Part shown: positions 1 to 8,594 of the stretch, piece by piece | Layout of the letters: each line of letters begins with the position of its first letter | Position numbering within the stretch: the first letter of the stretch is position 1 | From: a virus | Length of the DNA stretch: 44,218 nt | IMG/VR virus record: IMGVR_UViG_3300046714_000157 | Coordinates: 1 to 44,218 of that record | Strand: one strand, 5' to 3' | Notes under the pieces: model-generated | Told to the model about the DNA's origin: nothing | The model's input: only the letters and a program-made list of their open reading frames with translations | Database searches by the model: none | Program-made: the position numbers and the translations under genes

Positions 1-228
1 GCGCAACTCAAGGCGAAGGAACAGGGATTGCGGAGCGCGGAGACGATCAATCGGGCGGGGTTGGCGAACGAGGTGGCGAAGATCGACGAGCTGCGGGCGG
101 CATATCAGATCAACGATCGGGAAATGAACACGATGAAGCAGGCGGCGATGGTCGAGGCGGACAAGATCACGGGGGCGGGGCTTGAGACGCAGTTATTCGC
201 TTACCGGCAGTTTGCGGTGGATCGTGCG
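1..228. repeat. Terminal direct repeat, left copy
   Basis: Bases 1-228 recur at 43991-44218 with one visible difference (C at 101, G at 44091). The repeat lies inside the tape measure gene and keeps its reading frame, so it looks like the overlap of a circular assembly and not a functional terminal repeat. The difference changes one codon, Ala here and Gly in the right copy. Confidence 0.95.
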
Positions 229-1098
229 GCGACGTTCACCAGTGATCTCAAGGGGACGACGGATCGGGTCCGGTTTGAAGAAGAGGCGGCGGGGAAGATC
301 AAGCAGATCGAGGACGATATCACGGCGCATGCGATTCAAGCGGATACGACGCGGCGTCAAGCGGGGATGCAGATCAAAGGATTCTGGCAGAAGCAGTTGG
401 ACGATATTGCGGCGAGCAACGTGTTCTCCACGGGGATCATTATCTCGGCGTGGACGGGCGGCGTGGCGAATGCGATCGTGAACGGCGGGAATTTCGCGCA
501 GGCGGCGTGGAAGCAGACGGAGTTGGCGTTGGTGCAGGGGGCGTTGAATCTGGCGGTCCAGTGGGGGATTACGGAAGCGGCGAAGCTGGCGGCTACGAGT
601 GGCGCGGCGGCGGGGGTGTTGGCGATTTGGGAAGGGACGGCGGCGGCGATCACGGGGACGTTTGTCACCATGACGGCGGCGGTGATGTTGTTTATGTCGG
701 AGACGGTGATCCCGGCGCTGGTATCGATCGGGGAGGCGGTGGCGGAGTTCCTGTTCGCGCTGGGCGAAGCGGAGACGGTGACGATATTCGGGGCGGAGGT
801 GGGGATCGCGACGATCGCGGCGGCGGCGACGGTGTTGGCGGCGGTCGGGGCGTTGGCGGCGTTCTCGTTTCGGAAGGGCGGGATCGGGGATTTCGGATCG
901 GGACAACCGGCGATGTTGCACGGGAAAGAAGCGATTGTGCCGTTGGATGGGCGCGGGGCGAAGTTCATGCAGGAGGCGTTCGGGGATCAGGGCGGCGGGA
1001 AGGTGATCCATACGCACGTGTATCTGAATCGGCGCGAGATCGCGTCGGCGGTGAGTGAGGACACGCCGGGGGCGTTGCGATCGATGGGGGTCTTCTAA
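1..1098 (+). CDS. Tape measure protein, C-terminal part (continues from the right end)
   Basis: This is the C-terminal half of the tail length-determining protein that starts at 42944. The frame is open from base 1 and matches the frame at the right end, so the joined protein is about 714 residues. After a charged, probably helical segment come long Ala/Gly/Val-rich hydrophobic stretches (about 420-850), as in other tape measures, which help DNA enter the cell. The end carries the usual tape-measure closing pattern: a Gly-rich stretch, then PAMLHGKEAIVPL, then a short polar tail. At 714 residues it is short for a siphovirus and would suggest a fairly short tail. The stop overlaps the next start (TAATG at 1096). 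Confidence 0.9.
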   Translation, partial: AQLKAKEQGLRSAETINRAGLANEVAKIDELRAAYQINDREMNTMKQAAMVEADKITGAGLETQLFAYRQFAVDRAATFTSDLKGTTDRVRFEEEAAGKIKQIEDDITAHAIQADTTRRQAGMQIKGFWQKQLDDIAASNVFSTGIIISAWTGGVANAIVNGGNFAQAAWKQTELALVQGALNLAVQWGITEAAKLAATSGAAAGVLAIWEGTAAAITGTFVTMTAAVMLFMSETVIPALVSIGEAVAEFLFALGEAETVTIFGAEVGIATIAAAATVLAAVGALAAFSFRKGGIGDFGSGQPAMLHGKEAIVPLDGRGAKFMQEAFGDQGGGKVIHTHVYLNRREIASAVSEDTPGALRSMGVF

Positions 1099-2909
1099 TG
1101 CAGTTCGCGGCGGCGGAGGCGGGGAGCGTGGCGCTCGGGTCGATCCTGCAGGACGGGGGATCGGCGACGACGGCGGAAGATCTCGGCCCCATTATGACGG
1201 AGATCAATGGCGTCGATCTGCGCGCGGCGATCTTGATGAACTCGTTGACGGTAACGGATACGTTAGGGGAGCCGGTCCAGGCGTCGGTGTCGGTGCGCGG
1301 GGCGGCGCCGTCGGTGGGGGATCGGATCGAGATGCGCTATTTTTCGGCGGTGATTTTTGCCGGCACGATCGATCACGTCGATCAACGGAATGAAGGGTTG
1401 GTAGGGGCGGTGTATGAGTGCGGGTGTCTGGATTGGTCGCAGATCCTGTTGCGGCGGCGGTTGCGGAGGAATTTTACGAATGCGACGGTGCAGGCGATCG
1501 TCCAATCTATTCTGGAGAATGAACTGGTGGGGGAGGGGTTGACGCAAGGGGTCCTCGATGCGCGGTCCGTGGTCCCGTTGCTGGATTCGAAGGGCGGGAA
1601 GATGTTCGACGCGTTGCGGACGTTGGCGACGGCGACGGGGCAGACGTTCTACGTGGACTTTGATCAATCGATCCAGATGCGTAGTACGACGATGCCGCTC
1701 GCGCCGATCGTGTTGAATGAGGCGAATACGTTGGTGGCGGAGACGGAGATTCAAACGGATCGCGAGACGTATCGGAATAAACAGATCGTCGTCGTGACGG
1801 GGACGCCGCCGGAGGGGGCGGACGCGTTGGTGATTACGGTGTCCCGGCAGAACGATGGGCAGATTGCGGCGCGCGCGGCGATCGAAGGCGGGACGGGGAT
1901 CTATGAGGAGATCGAGGAGATCACGCACCCGACTTCGAATGATGGGGTACAGATCACGTTGTTGGCGATCGGGTACGCCAATCTCCGGTTGAGTACGTCG
2001 GGGCAGACGCGGCAGACGGTGACGGTGAACGCGCGCGGGTATGGATTCCGCGCGGGGCAGGTCGCGACGGTGGATCTCCCGACGTTTGGGATCGCGGGGA
2101 CGTTCGTCATTCAGCGGGTGACGATCACGGAGCGCGATGGGCGCTACCTCTTTCATAATTTGGAGTTGGTGAACTCGTCGGCGCAACAGCGGGCCTACGA
2201 ATCGTGGCTCAGTATCGTCAAGGGCGGGAAGGTGACGGTGCAGATCCCGAGCGCGGTCACGAATAATTTGCAGACGTTCAATGTCCCCGGCGCGGACGTG
2301 TTTGTGGTTCCGGCGGGTGTGACGGTGTTGGAGTTGACGACCTACGGGGCGAGCGCGGGCGGGGGCGGCGGCGCGCGTGAGACGGCGATGAGCGGGCTCG
2401 TCCAGCGATGTACGAGTGGGGGCTATTATGGGGCGGGGGAGAATGACGGCGCGAATGCGGGGATCGGCGGGAGTAGCGGGAAAGCGGTGACGGTGATCAA
2501 TGTCAATCCTGGCGATTCCGTTTCGACGTTCGTCGGCTCGGCGGGGACGGGCGGCGCGAGCGATACGGACGCGTTTCCGTTTGGGATCGGGGTGGGAACG
2601 GTCGTATCCACGACGGCGGCGAACGGAGTCGATGGCACGGCGTCGTTCGTGACCTACCTCAGCGTGATCGTGTGTCAAGCGGATGGCGGGAAGGGCGGAA
2701 AAAAGGCAGTCTGTACGGCCTCACGGATCGACGCCTTCACCTATCGACTCTGCAAGACGGTCGGCGCGGCGGGGTTGCCGGGGTCCGGCGTGGGGGACGC
2801 GGTGTCGTCGGGCGGCGGATTCACGGGGGGCGCGAAGGGCGTCGGGAATCCGAGCACGGTGTCAGCGGGCGGGGCGGGCAGTGATGGAAGGATTGAGGTG
2901 CGTTGGTGA
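1098..2909 (+). CDS. Tail hub / baseplate protein with Gly-rich C-terminal domain
   Basis: A protein of 603 residues straight after the tape measure, where siphoviruses encode distal tail and hub proteins. Residues about 30-370 are beta-rich and read like a hub protein of the gpD/gp27 type: a short N-terminal beta domain (VRGAAPSVGDRIEM), a central mixed domain (VQAIVQSILEN), and a late segment (GYGFRAGQVATVDLP) typical of hub proteins. From about residue 400 there is a Gly-rich region (SAGGGGGARE, GAGENDGANAGIGG, GSAGTGG) like the glycine-rich domains at the tips of phage fibres. Cysteines cluster late in that region. The hub role rests on position and general pattern; receptor binding by the C-terminus is inference. 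Confidence 0.7.
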   Translation: MQFAAAEAGSVALGSILQDGGSATTAEDLGPIMTEINGVDLRAAILMNSLTVTDTLGEPVQASVSVRGAAPSVGDRIEMRYFSAVIFAGTIDHVDQRNEGLVGAVYECGCLDWSQILLRRRLRRNFTNATVQAIVQSILENELVGEGLTQGVLDARSVVPLLDSKGGKMFDALRTLATATGQTFYVDFDQSIQMRSTTMPLAPIVLNEANTLVAETEIQTDRETYRNKQIVVVTGTPPEGADALVITVSRQNDGQIAARAAIEGGTGIYEEIEEITHPTSNDGVQITLLAIGYANLRLSTSGQTRQTVTVNARGYGFRAGQVATVDLPTFGIAGTFVIQRVTITERDGRYLFHNLELVNSSAQQRAYESWLSIVKGGKVTVQIPSAVTNNLQTFNVPGADVFVVPAGVTVLELTTYGASAGGGGGARETAMSGLVQRCTSGGYYGAGENDGANAGIGGSSGKAVTVINVNPGDSVSTFVGSAGTGGASDTDAFPFGIGVGTVVSTTAANGVDGTASFVTYLSVIVCQADGGKGGKKAVCTASRIDAFTYRLCKTVGAAGLPGSGVGDAVSSGGGFTGGAKGVGNPSTVSAGGAGSDGRIEVRW

Positions 2910-4450
2910 GTACACCCATTACCAATTTCGGCAAGGTGACGGTGAGCACGGGCTACGACGCGGCGGCGACGAGCATTGTGTTGTCGTCGGGGCATGGATC
3001 ACGGCTGCCGTCCACGTTCCCGTTTCCGTTGACGTGGTGGAACGCGACGGACAACGGCGATCCGGCGGACGATACCAACAAAGAGATCGTGACGGTGACG
3101 AATCGATCGAGCGATACGTTGACGGTGACGCGCGGCGCGGAGGGGACGAGCGCGAGCACGAAGAACACGGGCGGGAAGACGTACAAGATGGTGTTGGGCA
3201 TCACCAAAGCCATGTGGGACGCGTTGACGGTCAATCGCGCATTGTCGCAGACGTTTCGCGGGGTGCAGGTCCAGCCGCATCCGGACGCAGACAAGGCGGT
3301 GACGCAGATCCGATTGGTGCATGCGGATGCGATCGTGATGAACGACGGGGAAGAGGTGGCGGACTGGAACGATCTGGATGTGAATCTGGCGGCGGCGACG
3401 GGGATCGGCGGGTTGGATACGGGGACGGAACAGAACGCGACCTGGTACAAGATCTTCGCCATGTGGAATGGGACGACGAAGGGCGTGATGATGCAGCGGG
3501 CGAAGAATTATCTGTTGGACACGCAGTACATTACGGGGGAGGACGCGAGTCAGGGGATTCGATCGGCGGTCGATAATTCGACGGTGAAGGTGTCGCAAGG
3601 CGTCCAGTTCGGGGTGGCGGGGCTCTTGGAATTTGTCGATCTGAAGTTGATCAAGACGGGGACGCCGGGGGGATTTCTGTGGGTGACGCTCGAAGCGAAC
3701 AACGGCGGGGTGCCGAGTAATACGCCGCTCGCCACGTCCGATAAAATCGACGTGTCAAGGCTCTCGACGGCGGCGACGTGGGTTCGGATTCCGTTCCGGA
3801 CGCCATACAGTGCGTCGGTGGCGACGCAGTATCATCTGGTGCTCCAGGGGGATTGGACGATCAGCGCAACCAATTTCGTGTCCGTCCGGATGGATGGATC
3901 GGCGGGGACGTATGCGCTCGGCTCGAAGGCGTTGTTTGATTCGGACACCTCCACATGGACGACGGACACGGACGACGATCTCCAGTTCACCACCTACATC
4001 ACGCAGAACGATACGGCGTTGGTCGTGCCGACGGGGTATCGCTACGCGCATATCGGATGGGCGTTCAACGGCAATGGGGGCGATGTGGCCCCGTTCAGGC
4101 AGATGAATCGGTGTTGTATGTACGCGAGCCAGAGCGTCGCGCAAGTGGTGAACGAACTGGCGGCGGCGGTGACGTTGTACGATCTCAGGAATTATCTGCC
4201 ACCCATGACGGTGACGGCAACCTTCTCGGTGAGCGGGACCGGGGCGGCGTCAGCGACGGCGGTCCTGGGCGATCTGAAGGGGACGGATACGGTGAACGCG
4301 GCGGCTGGGCCGTTCATGGCGTCAGGGAGTTCGCGGGATACCGCCGAGATCGCGTCGGGGACCTGCACGCCGATCGTCTTGGAATATAACGTGGTGATGG
4401 TGGACGCCACGTCCGGCGCCGACTTGTATATCCAATCATTCGAGTTCTAG
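2906..4450 (+). CDS. Tail fibre-like structural protein
   Basis: A protein of 514 residues. I chose GTG at 2906 because it overlaps the upstream stop (GTGA) and follows a purine-rich stretch; TTG at 2903 is an alternative. Residues about 1-110 form a beta-rich N-terminal domain: VSTGYDAAATSIVLSSG, a WWNATDNGDP loop, then IVTVTNRSSDTLTVTRGAEGT. From memory this pattern recurs at the N-terminus of many metagenomic phage fibre proteins. The remainder is Thr/Ser/Gly-rich with regular beta-strand spacing, like a carbohydrate-binding or fibre shaft domain. I see no catalytic motif. Probably part of the adsorption apparatus. Confidence 0.6.
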   Translation: MSTPITNFGKVTVSTGYDAAATSIVLSSGHGSRLPSTFPFPLTWWNATDNGDPADDTNKEIVTVTNRSSDTLTVTRGAEGTSASTKNTGGKTYKMVLGITKAMWDALTVNRALSQTFRGVQVQPHPDADKAVTQIRLVHADAIVMNDGEEVADWNDLDVNLAAATGIGGLDTGTEQNATWYKIFAMWNGTTKGVMMQRAKNYLLDTQYITGEDASQGIRSAVDNSTVKVSQGVQFGVAGLLEFVDLKLIKTGTPGGFLWVTLEANNGGVPSNTPLATSDKIDVSRLSTAATWVRIPFRTPYSASVATQYHLVLQGDWTISATNFVSVRMDGSAGTYALGSKALFDSDTSTWTTDTDDDLQFTTYITQNDTALVVPTGYRYAHIGWAFNGNGGDVAPFRQMNRCCMYASQSVAQVVNELAAAVTLYDLRNYLPPMTVTATFSVSGTGAASATAVLGDLKGTDTVNAAAGPFMASGSSRDTAEIASGTCTPIVLEYNVVMVDATSGADLYIQSFEF

Positions 4451-4459
4451 GAGGACGCG

Positions 4460-4801
4460 ATGCTGTTCGCCGCGTATCGAGTGAGTGATGGGCAATTTCT
4501 CCGAGTGTGGCCGAACGTGCCACCGTTCGATCCGGCGACGGAAGGGATGCAGTCGTATCCGGAGACGTTGCGGCCTGATCTGCGGACGGAGCGATTCGAC
4601 GGGACGGCGGGAACGAAGAAACGCGCGGCGACGACGCAGGAGCTGGCGGATTACGACGCGGCGCGCGCGGGGGAGATCGAGGCGGCGCAGTTCGATGGGC
4701 AGAAGATGTTGAAGGCGGTGGCGATGTATTTCGCGCAGCAGGCGGGGATTCCGTTGAACACGGCGAAGGCGGGGATCGTGGCGATCTATCGTGGCTTGTA
4801 G
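4460..4801 (+). CDS. Small protein in the tail fibre cluster, unknown function
   Basis: A protein of 113 residues with an AGGAGG-type binding site at 4449-4454. The N-terminal part is aromatic and Pro-rich (YRVSDGQFLRVWPNVPPFDP). The C-terminal part is an alanine-rich helix ending in GIPLNTAKAGIVAIYRGL. The size and two-part layout resemble small tail-associated or fibre-assembly proteins next to fibre genes, but I do not recognise a family. It lies 9 bases after the fibre gene and is likely cotranscribed. Confidence 0.6.
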   Translation: MLFAAYRVSDGQFLRVWPNVPPFDPATEGMQSYPETLRPDLRTERFDGTAGTKKRAATTQELADYDAARAGEIEAAQFDGQKMLKAVAMYFAQQAGIPLNTAKAGIVAIYRGL

Positions 4802-4809
4802 GGGGCGCG

Positions 4810-5094
4810 ATGGCGATCAACCCGGTGATCAGTTGGGATCTCAATACGACGGATTCGGACGTGGCGGGCTATCGGATCTATTTCGGGCTGGAAGCGCGGA
4901 CGACGCCGGGGTGGATTCAGTACACGGGATTCGTGCAAGTGTTGGTGCCGTGCAAGAATTGGCTCCGCATGACGGTGTTGACGAAATACGTGACGAATTA
5001 CTTGGCGGTGACGGCGTTCGATACGTCGAACAATGAAAGCGGGTACAGCACGGAAGTGACGGTGATTCCGACGGGCGGGCTGGTGCTGAAGTAG
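4810..5094 (+). CDS. Single fibronectin type III-like domain protein
   Basis: A protein of 94 residues, about one Fn3 domain. Fn3 marks are visible: an early strand with W (ISWDLNTTDSDVAGYRIYFG), a central strand pair, and the late Y-L-A-V-T-A-F-D-T-S-N-N-E-S-G-Y-S stretch corresponding to the F strand and FG loop. Such domains decorate phage tail proteins and bind surface carbohydrates weakly. Here the domain stands alone as a gene. The next gene encodes a second copy of the same fold. Confidence 0.65.
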   Translation: MAINPVISWDLNTTDSDVAGYRIYFGLEARTTPGWIQYTGFVQVLVPCKNWLRMTVLTKYVTNYLAVTAFDTSNNESGYSTEVTVIPTGGLVLK

Positions 5095-5128
5095 TTCATT
5101 CCGAAGCGGAGAAGGGGGAGGGGCGGGC

Positions 5129-5413
5129 ATGATTACGAATACGTTGACCTGGAGCGCGAACACGGAGACGGATCTGGCGGGCTATAACGTCTATCGCGGG
5201 ATCGATGCGAGTCCGATGGTGAAGATCAACGCGGCGTTGGTGGCGAAGCCTGCGGTGAAATATGTGGATATCACGGCGGAGGTGGACGGGAATTATATCT
5301 ACAACATCACGGCGGTGGATACGGCGGGGAACGAGTCGTTGCATTCGGCGAACGTCAACAAGGTCGTGAACGTGGTCCCTCCCCAAGCCCCGACTGGCCT
5401 GAGTGTTGTCTAG
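5129..5413 (+). CDS. Single fibronectin type III-like domain protein
   Basis: A protein of 94 residues with the same layout as the gene before it: TWSANTETDLAGYNVYRG at the start, then YIYNITAVDTAGNES as the F strand. Identity to the neighbour is low outside these Fn3 core positions, so the pair is at best an old duplication. It ends in PPQAPTGLSVV, which is how the first strand of a following Fn3 domain begins, so the protein may be cut from a longer multi-domain ancestor. The binding site GGGGGAGGGG lies at 5113-5122. Confidence 0.65.
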   Translation: MITNTLTWSANTETDLAGYNVYRGIDASPMVKINAALVAKPAVKYVDITAEVDGNYIYNITAVDTAGNESLHSANVNKVVNVVPPQAPTGLSVV

Positions 5414-5475
5414 CGGTCCGGGGCTGGCGGAAGACGATGTGCAGGATCTTTCATTGGTGTCCGTAGGGGAATCAG

Positions 5476-6636
5476 ATGGCGACGTATTACGTGCGGACAG
5501 ACGGCCACGACACGGCGAGCGGCCTGAATAATACGAACAACGCGACGACGGGCGCGTGGTTGACGCCACAGCGCGCGACGAAATCGCCCGTTGCGCCTGG
5601 TGATCTGATTCTGGTGAATGATGGGACGTATACGGAGCCGGGCTCCAATGGGGGGATCGTTTGTTATATCTCCGTCGCGAGTCGCAGCTCCGTCGCCGGC
5701 ACGCTCGCGAACCGGATCACGATGCGAAGTCTGAATCAGTATGGGGCGATCATCACGGTGCCGGGCAGTCAAGCGGGATCGAACTATGGCATACTCGCGT
5801 CCGCCAATTACTGGAAGATCGAAGGTTTCGAGATCACGGGCGGGGCGGGACAGTCCGGCACGAGCGTGGCGTATCACGGGATCGGGCTCGCGTTCCCCAG
5901 CCCAACGGGCGTCGAGGTTCGGAATAATAAGATTCATCATATCGGGCGGACGGTCTGTTCCAATTCTCCGTTTGGGTTCTCTGGGTTGTTGATCGGGCAG
6001 CCTGGGAGCCCCGTCATTGATGCGATCGTCGAAGATAATCTGATCTATTCCATCGGGCGGTTGTTGAACGGAGAATCAGGGTGTGGGACCACGATCACGC
6101 AACACGATCATGCCCTGTATATCGACTGCTCGACGAATCTGATCGCGCGGCGCAATCAGATGTACGATATCCGGAGCGGGTGGCCGATCCATATTTTCCC
6201 TGGCGATAACATCAACTTCGCGATCAACAACAACACGATGGATGGGACGACGGACGGGACGGCGGGGCATATCATCCTGTGCGGCAACGCGAGTGGGTCG
6301 ATCAAGAACAACATTTCGTATCAGTCGAAAATTGCCATGGTGCATTACGCCTCCGTCGGCACGATGAATGTGTTGATCGATCACAATATCTATTTCAACC
6401 AACAGAGTAACGGGACGCCTCCAGCGGGTGTGACGTTCACGAATAATCTTCAGAGTACGACGCCAGGATTCACGAACGCGGGGACGCATGATTACACGCT
6501 GGCGCCGGGCGCGTTCGCGATCGATAAGGGCGCGGACGTGGGGCAATTATTCAACGGGGCGGCGCCCGATTGCGGGTACTACGAATCCGGTGATATCACG
6601 CCGCCCGCGGTTCCAACGGGAGTGAAGGTGTTGTAA
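5476..6636 (+). CDS. Right-handed parallel beta-helix protein, probable tailspike
   Basis: A protein of 386 residues. The N-terminus (MATYYVRTDGHDTASGLNN, then W-LTPQRAT) is the usual opening of parallel beta-helix proteins of the DUF1565/pectate lyase type. Helix rungs rich in N and I follow (NYWKIEGFEITGG, VRNNKIHHIG, ARRNQMYDIRSG, IKNNISYQS, IDHNIYFNQ). The end carries AIDKGADVG and DCGYYESGD, the standard closing of this family. In phages such proteins bind or cleave surface polysaccharide. Acidic residues lie in the groove region, but I cannot name a catalytic set. The C-terminus ends in PPAVPTGVKVL, again the first Fn3 strand. Confidence 0.75.
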   Translation: MATYYVRTDGHDTASGLNNTNNATTGAWLTPQRATKSPVAPGDLILVNDGTYTEPGSNGGIVCYISVASRSSVAGTLANRITMRSLNQYGAIITVPGSQAGSNYGILASANYWKIEGFEITGGAGQSGTSVAYHGIGLAFPSPTGVEVRNNKIHHIGRTVCSNSPFGFSGLLIGQPGSPVIDAIVEDNLIYSIGRLLNGESGCGTTITQHDHALYIDCSTNLIARRNQMYDIRSGWPIHIFPGDNINFAINNNTMDGTTDGTAGHIILCGNASGSIKNNISYQSKIAMVHYASVGTMNVLIDHNIYFNQQSNGTPPAGVTFTNNLQSTTPGFTNAGTHDYTLAPGAFAIDKGADVGQLFNGAAPDCGYYESGDITPPAVPTGVKVL

Positions 6637-7352
6637 TGTCGATCACCAACGTGCAGTCGGTGAACAGTGCGACGAATACGATCACGTTGAACGGCGTGAC
6701 GGCGGGGAACACGCTCGTCCTGATGGTCGGCTACTATCGGGACACCGGCACGGATGCGGTCTTCCCGACGCCGACCGACTCCAGCGGGAACACGGTCAAT
6801 GTGGCGGTGTCGCCCGTTCCGTCGAATGATAGCGTGAACGCGCACGATCTCGGCGTGGCGATCTTCTACGTGACGAACGCCTCGGCGGGGACGCATACGC
6901 TCACGATGTCGTCGGTGAGTTCGCAGCACGCAACGTTGACGGAATTCTCCCCGCTCACGTCGTCGAGTTTCGATGTCGCGGCGAGCGCCACGACGAACGG
7001 GAGTTCGTCGGCGACGAGTCAAGTAACGGGGACGACGGCGAGCACGGCGCAGGCGAACGAATTGGTGGTGATCTGTTGCACGTTGGGCGCGACGGCGGGG
7101 AGCACGTCGGACGTGCTCTGGACCGATCCGGTGTCCGGATTCACGACCCTGCAAAAGGTGGTCAATCTCGCGTCGGATCTCCCGATCCTGCATGCCTGGA
7201 AAGAGGTCAGCGGCGTCGGCGCGCAGTCGGCGACGTTTAATTGGGGCGTAAGCAATTCCACGGGCTTTATGCAGGCGGGCATCGCGACGTTCAAGGCGAG
7301 CGCGAGCGGGGCGGACCAGCACGAGCCGTTTGTCAAGGTGTTAATCAAGTAG
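6636..7352 (+). CDS. Beta-rich tail/adsorption protein, unknown function
   Basis: A protein of 238 residues, rich in Thr, Ser, Val and Ala, with alternating patterns typical of beta-sandwich domains. It starts by TAATG overlap with the beta-helix gene, so the two are translationally coupled. Two halves of similar size can be seen, about 1-110 and 115-225; the second opens TSQVTGTTASTAQANELVVICC and ends with a TFKASASGA strand. It resembles the tandem beta-sandwich proteins often found among phage fibre genes. No motif assigns an activity. Confidence 0.55.
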   Translation: MSITNVQSVNSATNTITLNGVTAGNTLVLMVGYYRDTGTDAVFPTPTDSSGNTVNVAVSPVPSNDSVNAHDLGVAIFYVTNASAGTHTLTMSSVSSQHATLTEFSPLTSSSFDVAASATTNGSSSATSQVTGTTASTAQANELVVICCTLGATAGSTSDVLWTDPVSGFTTLQKVVNLASDLPILHAWKEVSGVGAQSATFNWGVSNSTGFMQAGIATFKASASGADQHEPFVKVLIK

Positions 7353-7388
7353 GGGCGGAGGGAGTTCAATCACAAGGAGGGTGGGGCG

Positions 7389-8012
7389 ATGTTGACAACT
7401 TCATTGCGGGACACGTGTTTGGGAAATTTGGGCGGGTTCGTCGGGCTCATTAAGTCGTTTACGAACTGGCGCGCGGGAACGGTGACGGAGGCGGCGTATA
7501 CGGGGTACGGGACGCGTCCGGCGATCACGTATGGGGCGGCGGCGGACACGTCGCCCGTGGCGGGGCGGCAGAAGTCGAATTCAGCGGCGGTGACGTTTCC
7601 GCAGAATACGGGATCGAATGAAGATCAGATTGGCTATGGGATCTGGTCCGCAGCGACGGCGGGGACGTTGCACGCGATCGGGATGTTGGATACCGATCCG
7701 CCCGTGTTCGGCGTCGGCCAGACGGACGATTTCATTCATTCGATCGCGCACGGATTGCAGACGGATCAGCGGGTGTATTTTCTGGCCGCGCCAGGCGGGA
7801 CGACGCCTACGGGGTTGTCGGAGAATACGGCCTACTTCGTGTTAGCGGCGGGCTTGACGGCGGATCTGTTCAAGTTGTCCACGACATCAGGGGGCGCGGC
7901 GGTCGATGTGACGGTGGGAGGATCGGGATTGTTCATCTCATATAAGGCGGTGACGGTGGCGACGAATGCGACGCCGGAATTCGCGATCGGCGCGATCGTC
8001 ATTCAGATATAG
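7389..8012 (+). CDS. Putative tail fibre / virion protein
   Basis: A protein of 207 residues with a strong binding site (AGGAGGGT at 7376-7383). The N-terminal part (about 1-80) contains WRAGTVTEAAYTGYGTRPAI, a pattern I associate with small fibre-like virion proteins of diverse phages. The middle, about 110-180, is like a phage carbohydrate-binding insert: IAHGLQTDQRVYFLAAPGGTTPTGLSEN, where the DQRV-F pattern recalls repeats in fibre adaptor proteins. The assignment is by pattern and by position among adsorption genes. Confidence 0.55.
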   Translation: MLTTSLRDTCLGNLGGFVGLIKSFTNWRAGTVTEAAYTGYGTRPAITYGAAADTSPVAGRQKSNSAAVTFPQNTGSNEDQIGYGIWSAATAGTLHAIGMLDTDPPVFGVGQTDDFIHSIAHGLQTDQRVYFLAAPGGTTPTGLSENTAYFVLAAGLTADLFKLSTTSGGAAVDVTVGGSGLFISYKAVTVATNATPEFAIGAIVIQI

Positions 8013-8023
8013 GAGGGCGCGCG

Positions 8024-8575
8024 ATGCAGGGGCCATATTATAACGATCTGCTCACACCGCACATTTCAGGCGACGGGCCGGATATCACGTTGGCGGCGAC
8101 GGCGAAGGCGCTCTACAACGCGTCGATGTTTCCGGTGTTGGGGGCGGGGTTCTTTAATGATACCGGGCGCAAGATTCGGGTTCGCGCGTTCGGGAAGATC
8201 ACGACGGTGTTGACGCCTGGGAACGGCGTGTTCGATATTTATTACGGGACGGGCGCTGATGCGAATGGGGTGATCTTGCAGTCGTCGGCGGCGTTGACGT
8301 TGTTGGCGTCGCAAACGACGGTCTCCTGGGAAGTGGATTTTTATGTCCAGACGCGTTCGTTGGGGACGACGGGGACGTTGTTCTGTACGGGCAAAGGGTT
8401 CTTCAATACGGGCGTGAACGCGGCGGGATTCTTTTTGATTCCGGCGGCGACGGCGGTCGTGTCGGGGGCGTGCGATCTCACGGCGGCGTTGATCGTCAGT
8501 CTTCAATTCAGGCGGTCCGGATCGACGGCGGAACACATGTGGTGCCAGGATTTGGAAGTAACCTCCCTCAATTAA
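8024..8575 (+). CDS. Putative virion protein of the adsorption cluster
   Basis: A protein of 183 residues preceded by AGGAGG (8012-8017). It is beta-rich and Gly/Thr-rich with no charged clusters. It looks like a trimerising jelly-roll-type structural domain (FNDTGRKIRVRAFGKITT, then VFDIYYGTGADANG, then WCQDLEVTSLN at the end). The VRAFGK...Y.GT pattern recalls head-fibre or tail-fibre domains of other phages, but I cannot name a family. It sits between a fibre-like gene and the Arg-rich repeat gene. Confidence 0.5.
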   Translation: MQGPYYNDLLTPHISGDGPDITLAATAKALYNASMFPVLGAGFFNDTGRKIRVRAFGKITTVLTPGNGVFDIYYGTGADANGVILQSSAALTLLASQTTVSWEVDFYVQTRSLGTTGTLFCTGKGFFNTGVNAAGFFLIPAATAVVSGACDLTAALIVSLQFRRSGSTAEHMWCQDLEVTSLN

Positions 8576-8594
8576 AGGCGGAGCGTGAGCCGAG

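Noticed and set aside
1-228. Functional terminal repeat like those of T7-type phages
   Set aside because: The repeat is internal to the tape measure coding sequence and simply continues its frame, as expected from cutting a circle.
193-1017. Long open frames on the minus strand opposite the tape measure and many other genes
   Set aside because: They are Arg/His/Pro-rich shadows produced by G-ending codons on the + strand, lack binding sites and follow every + strand gene.
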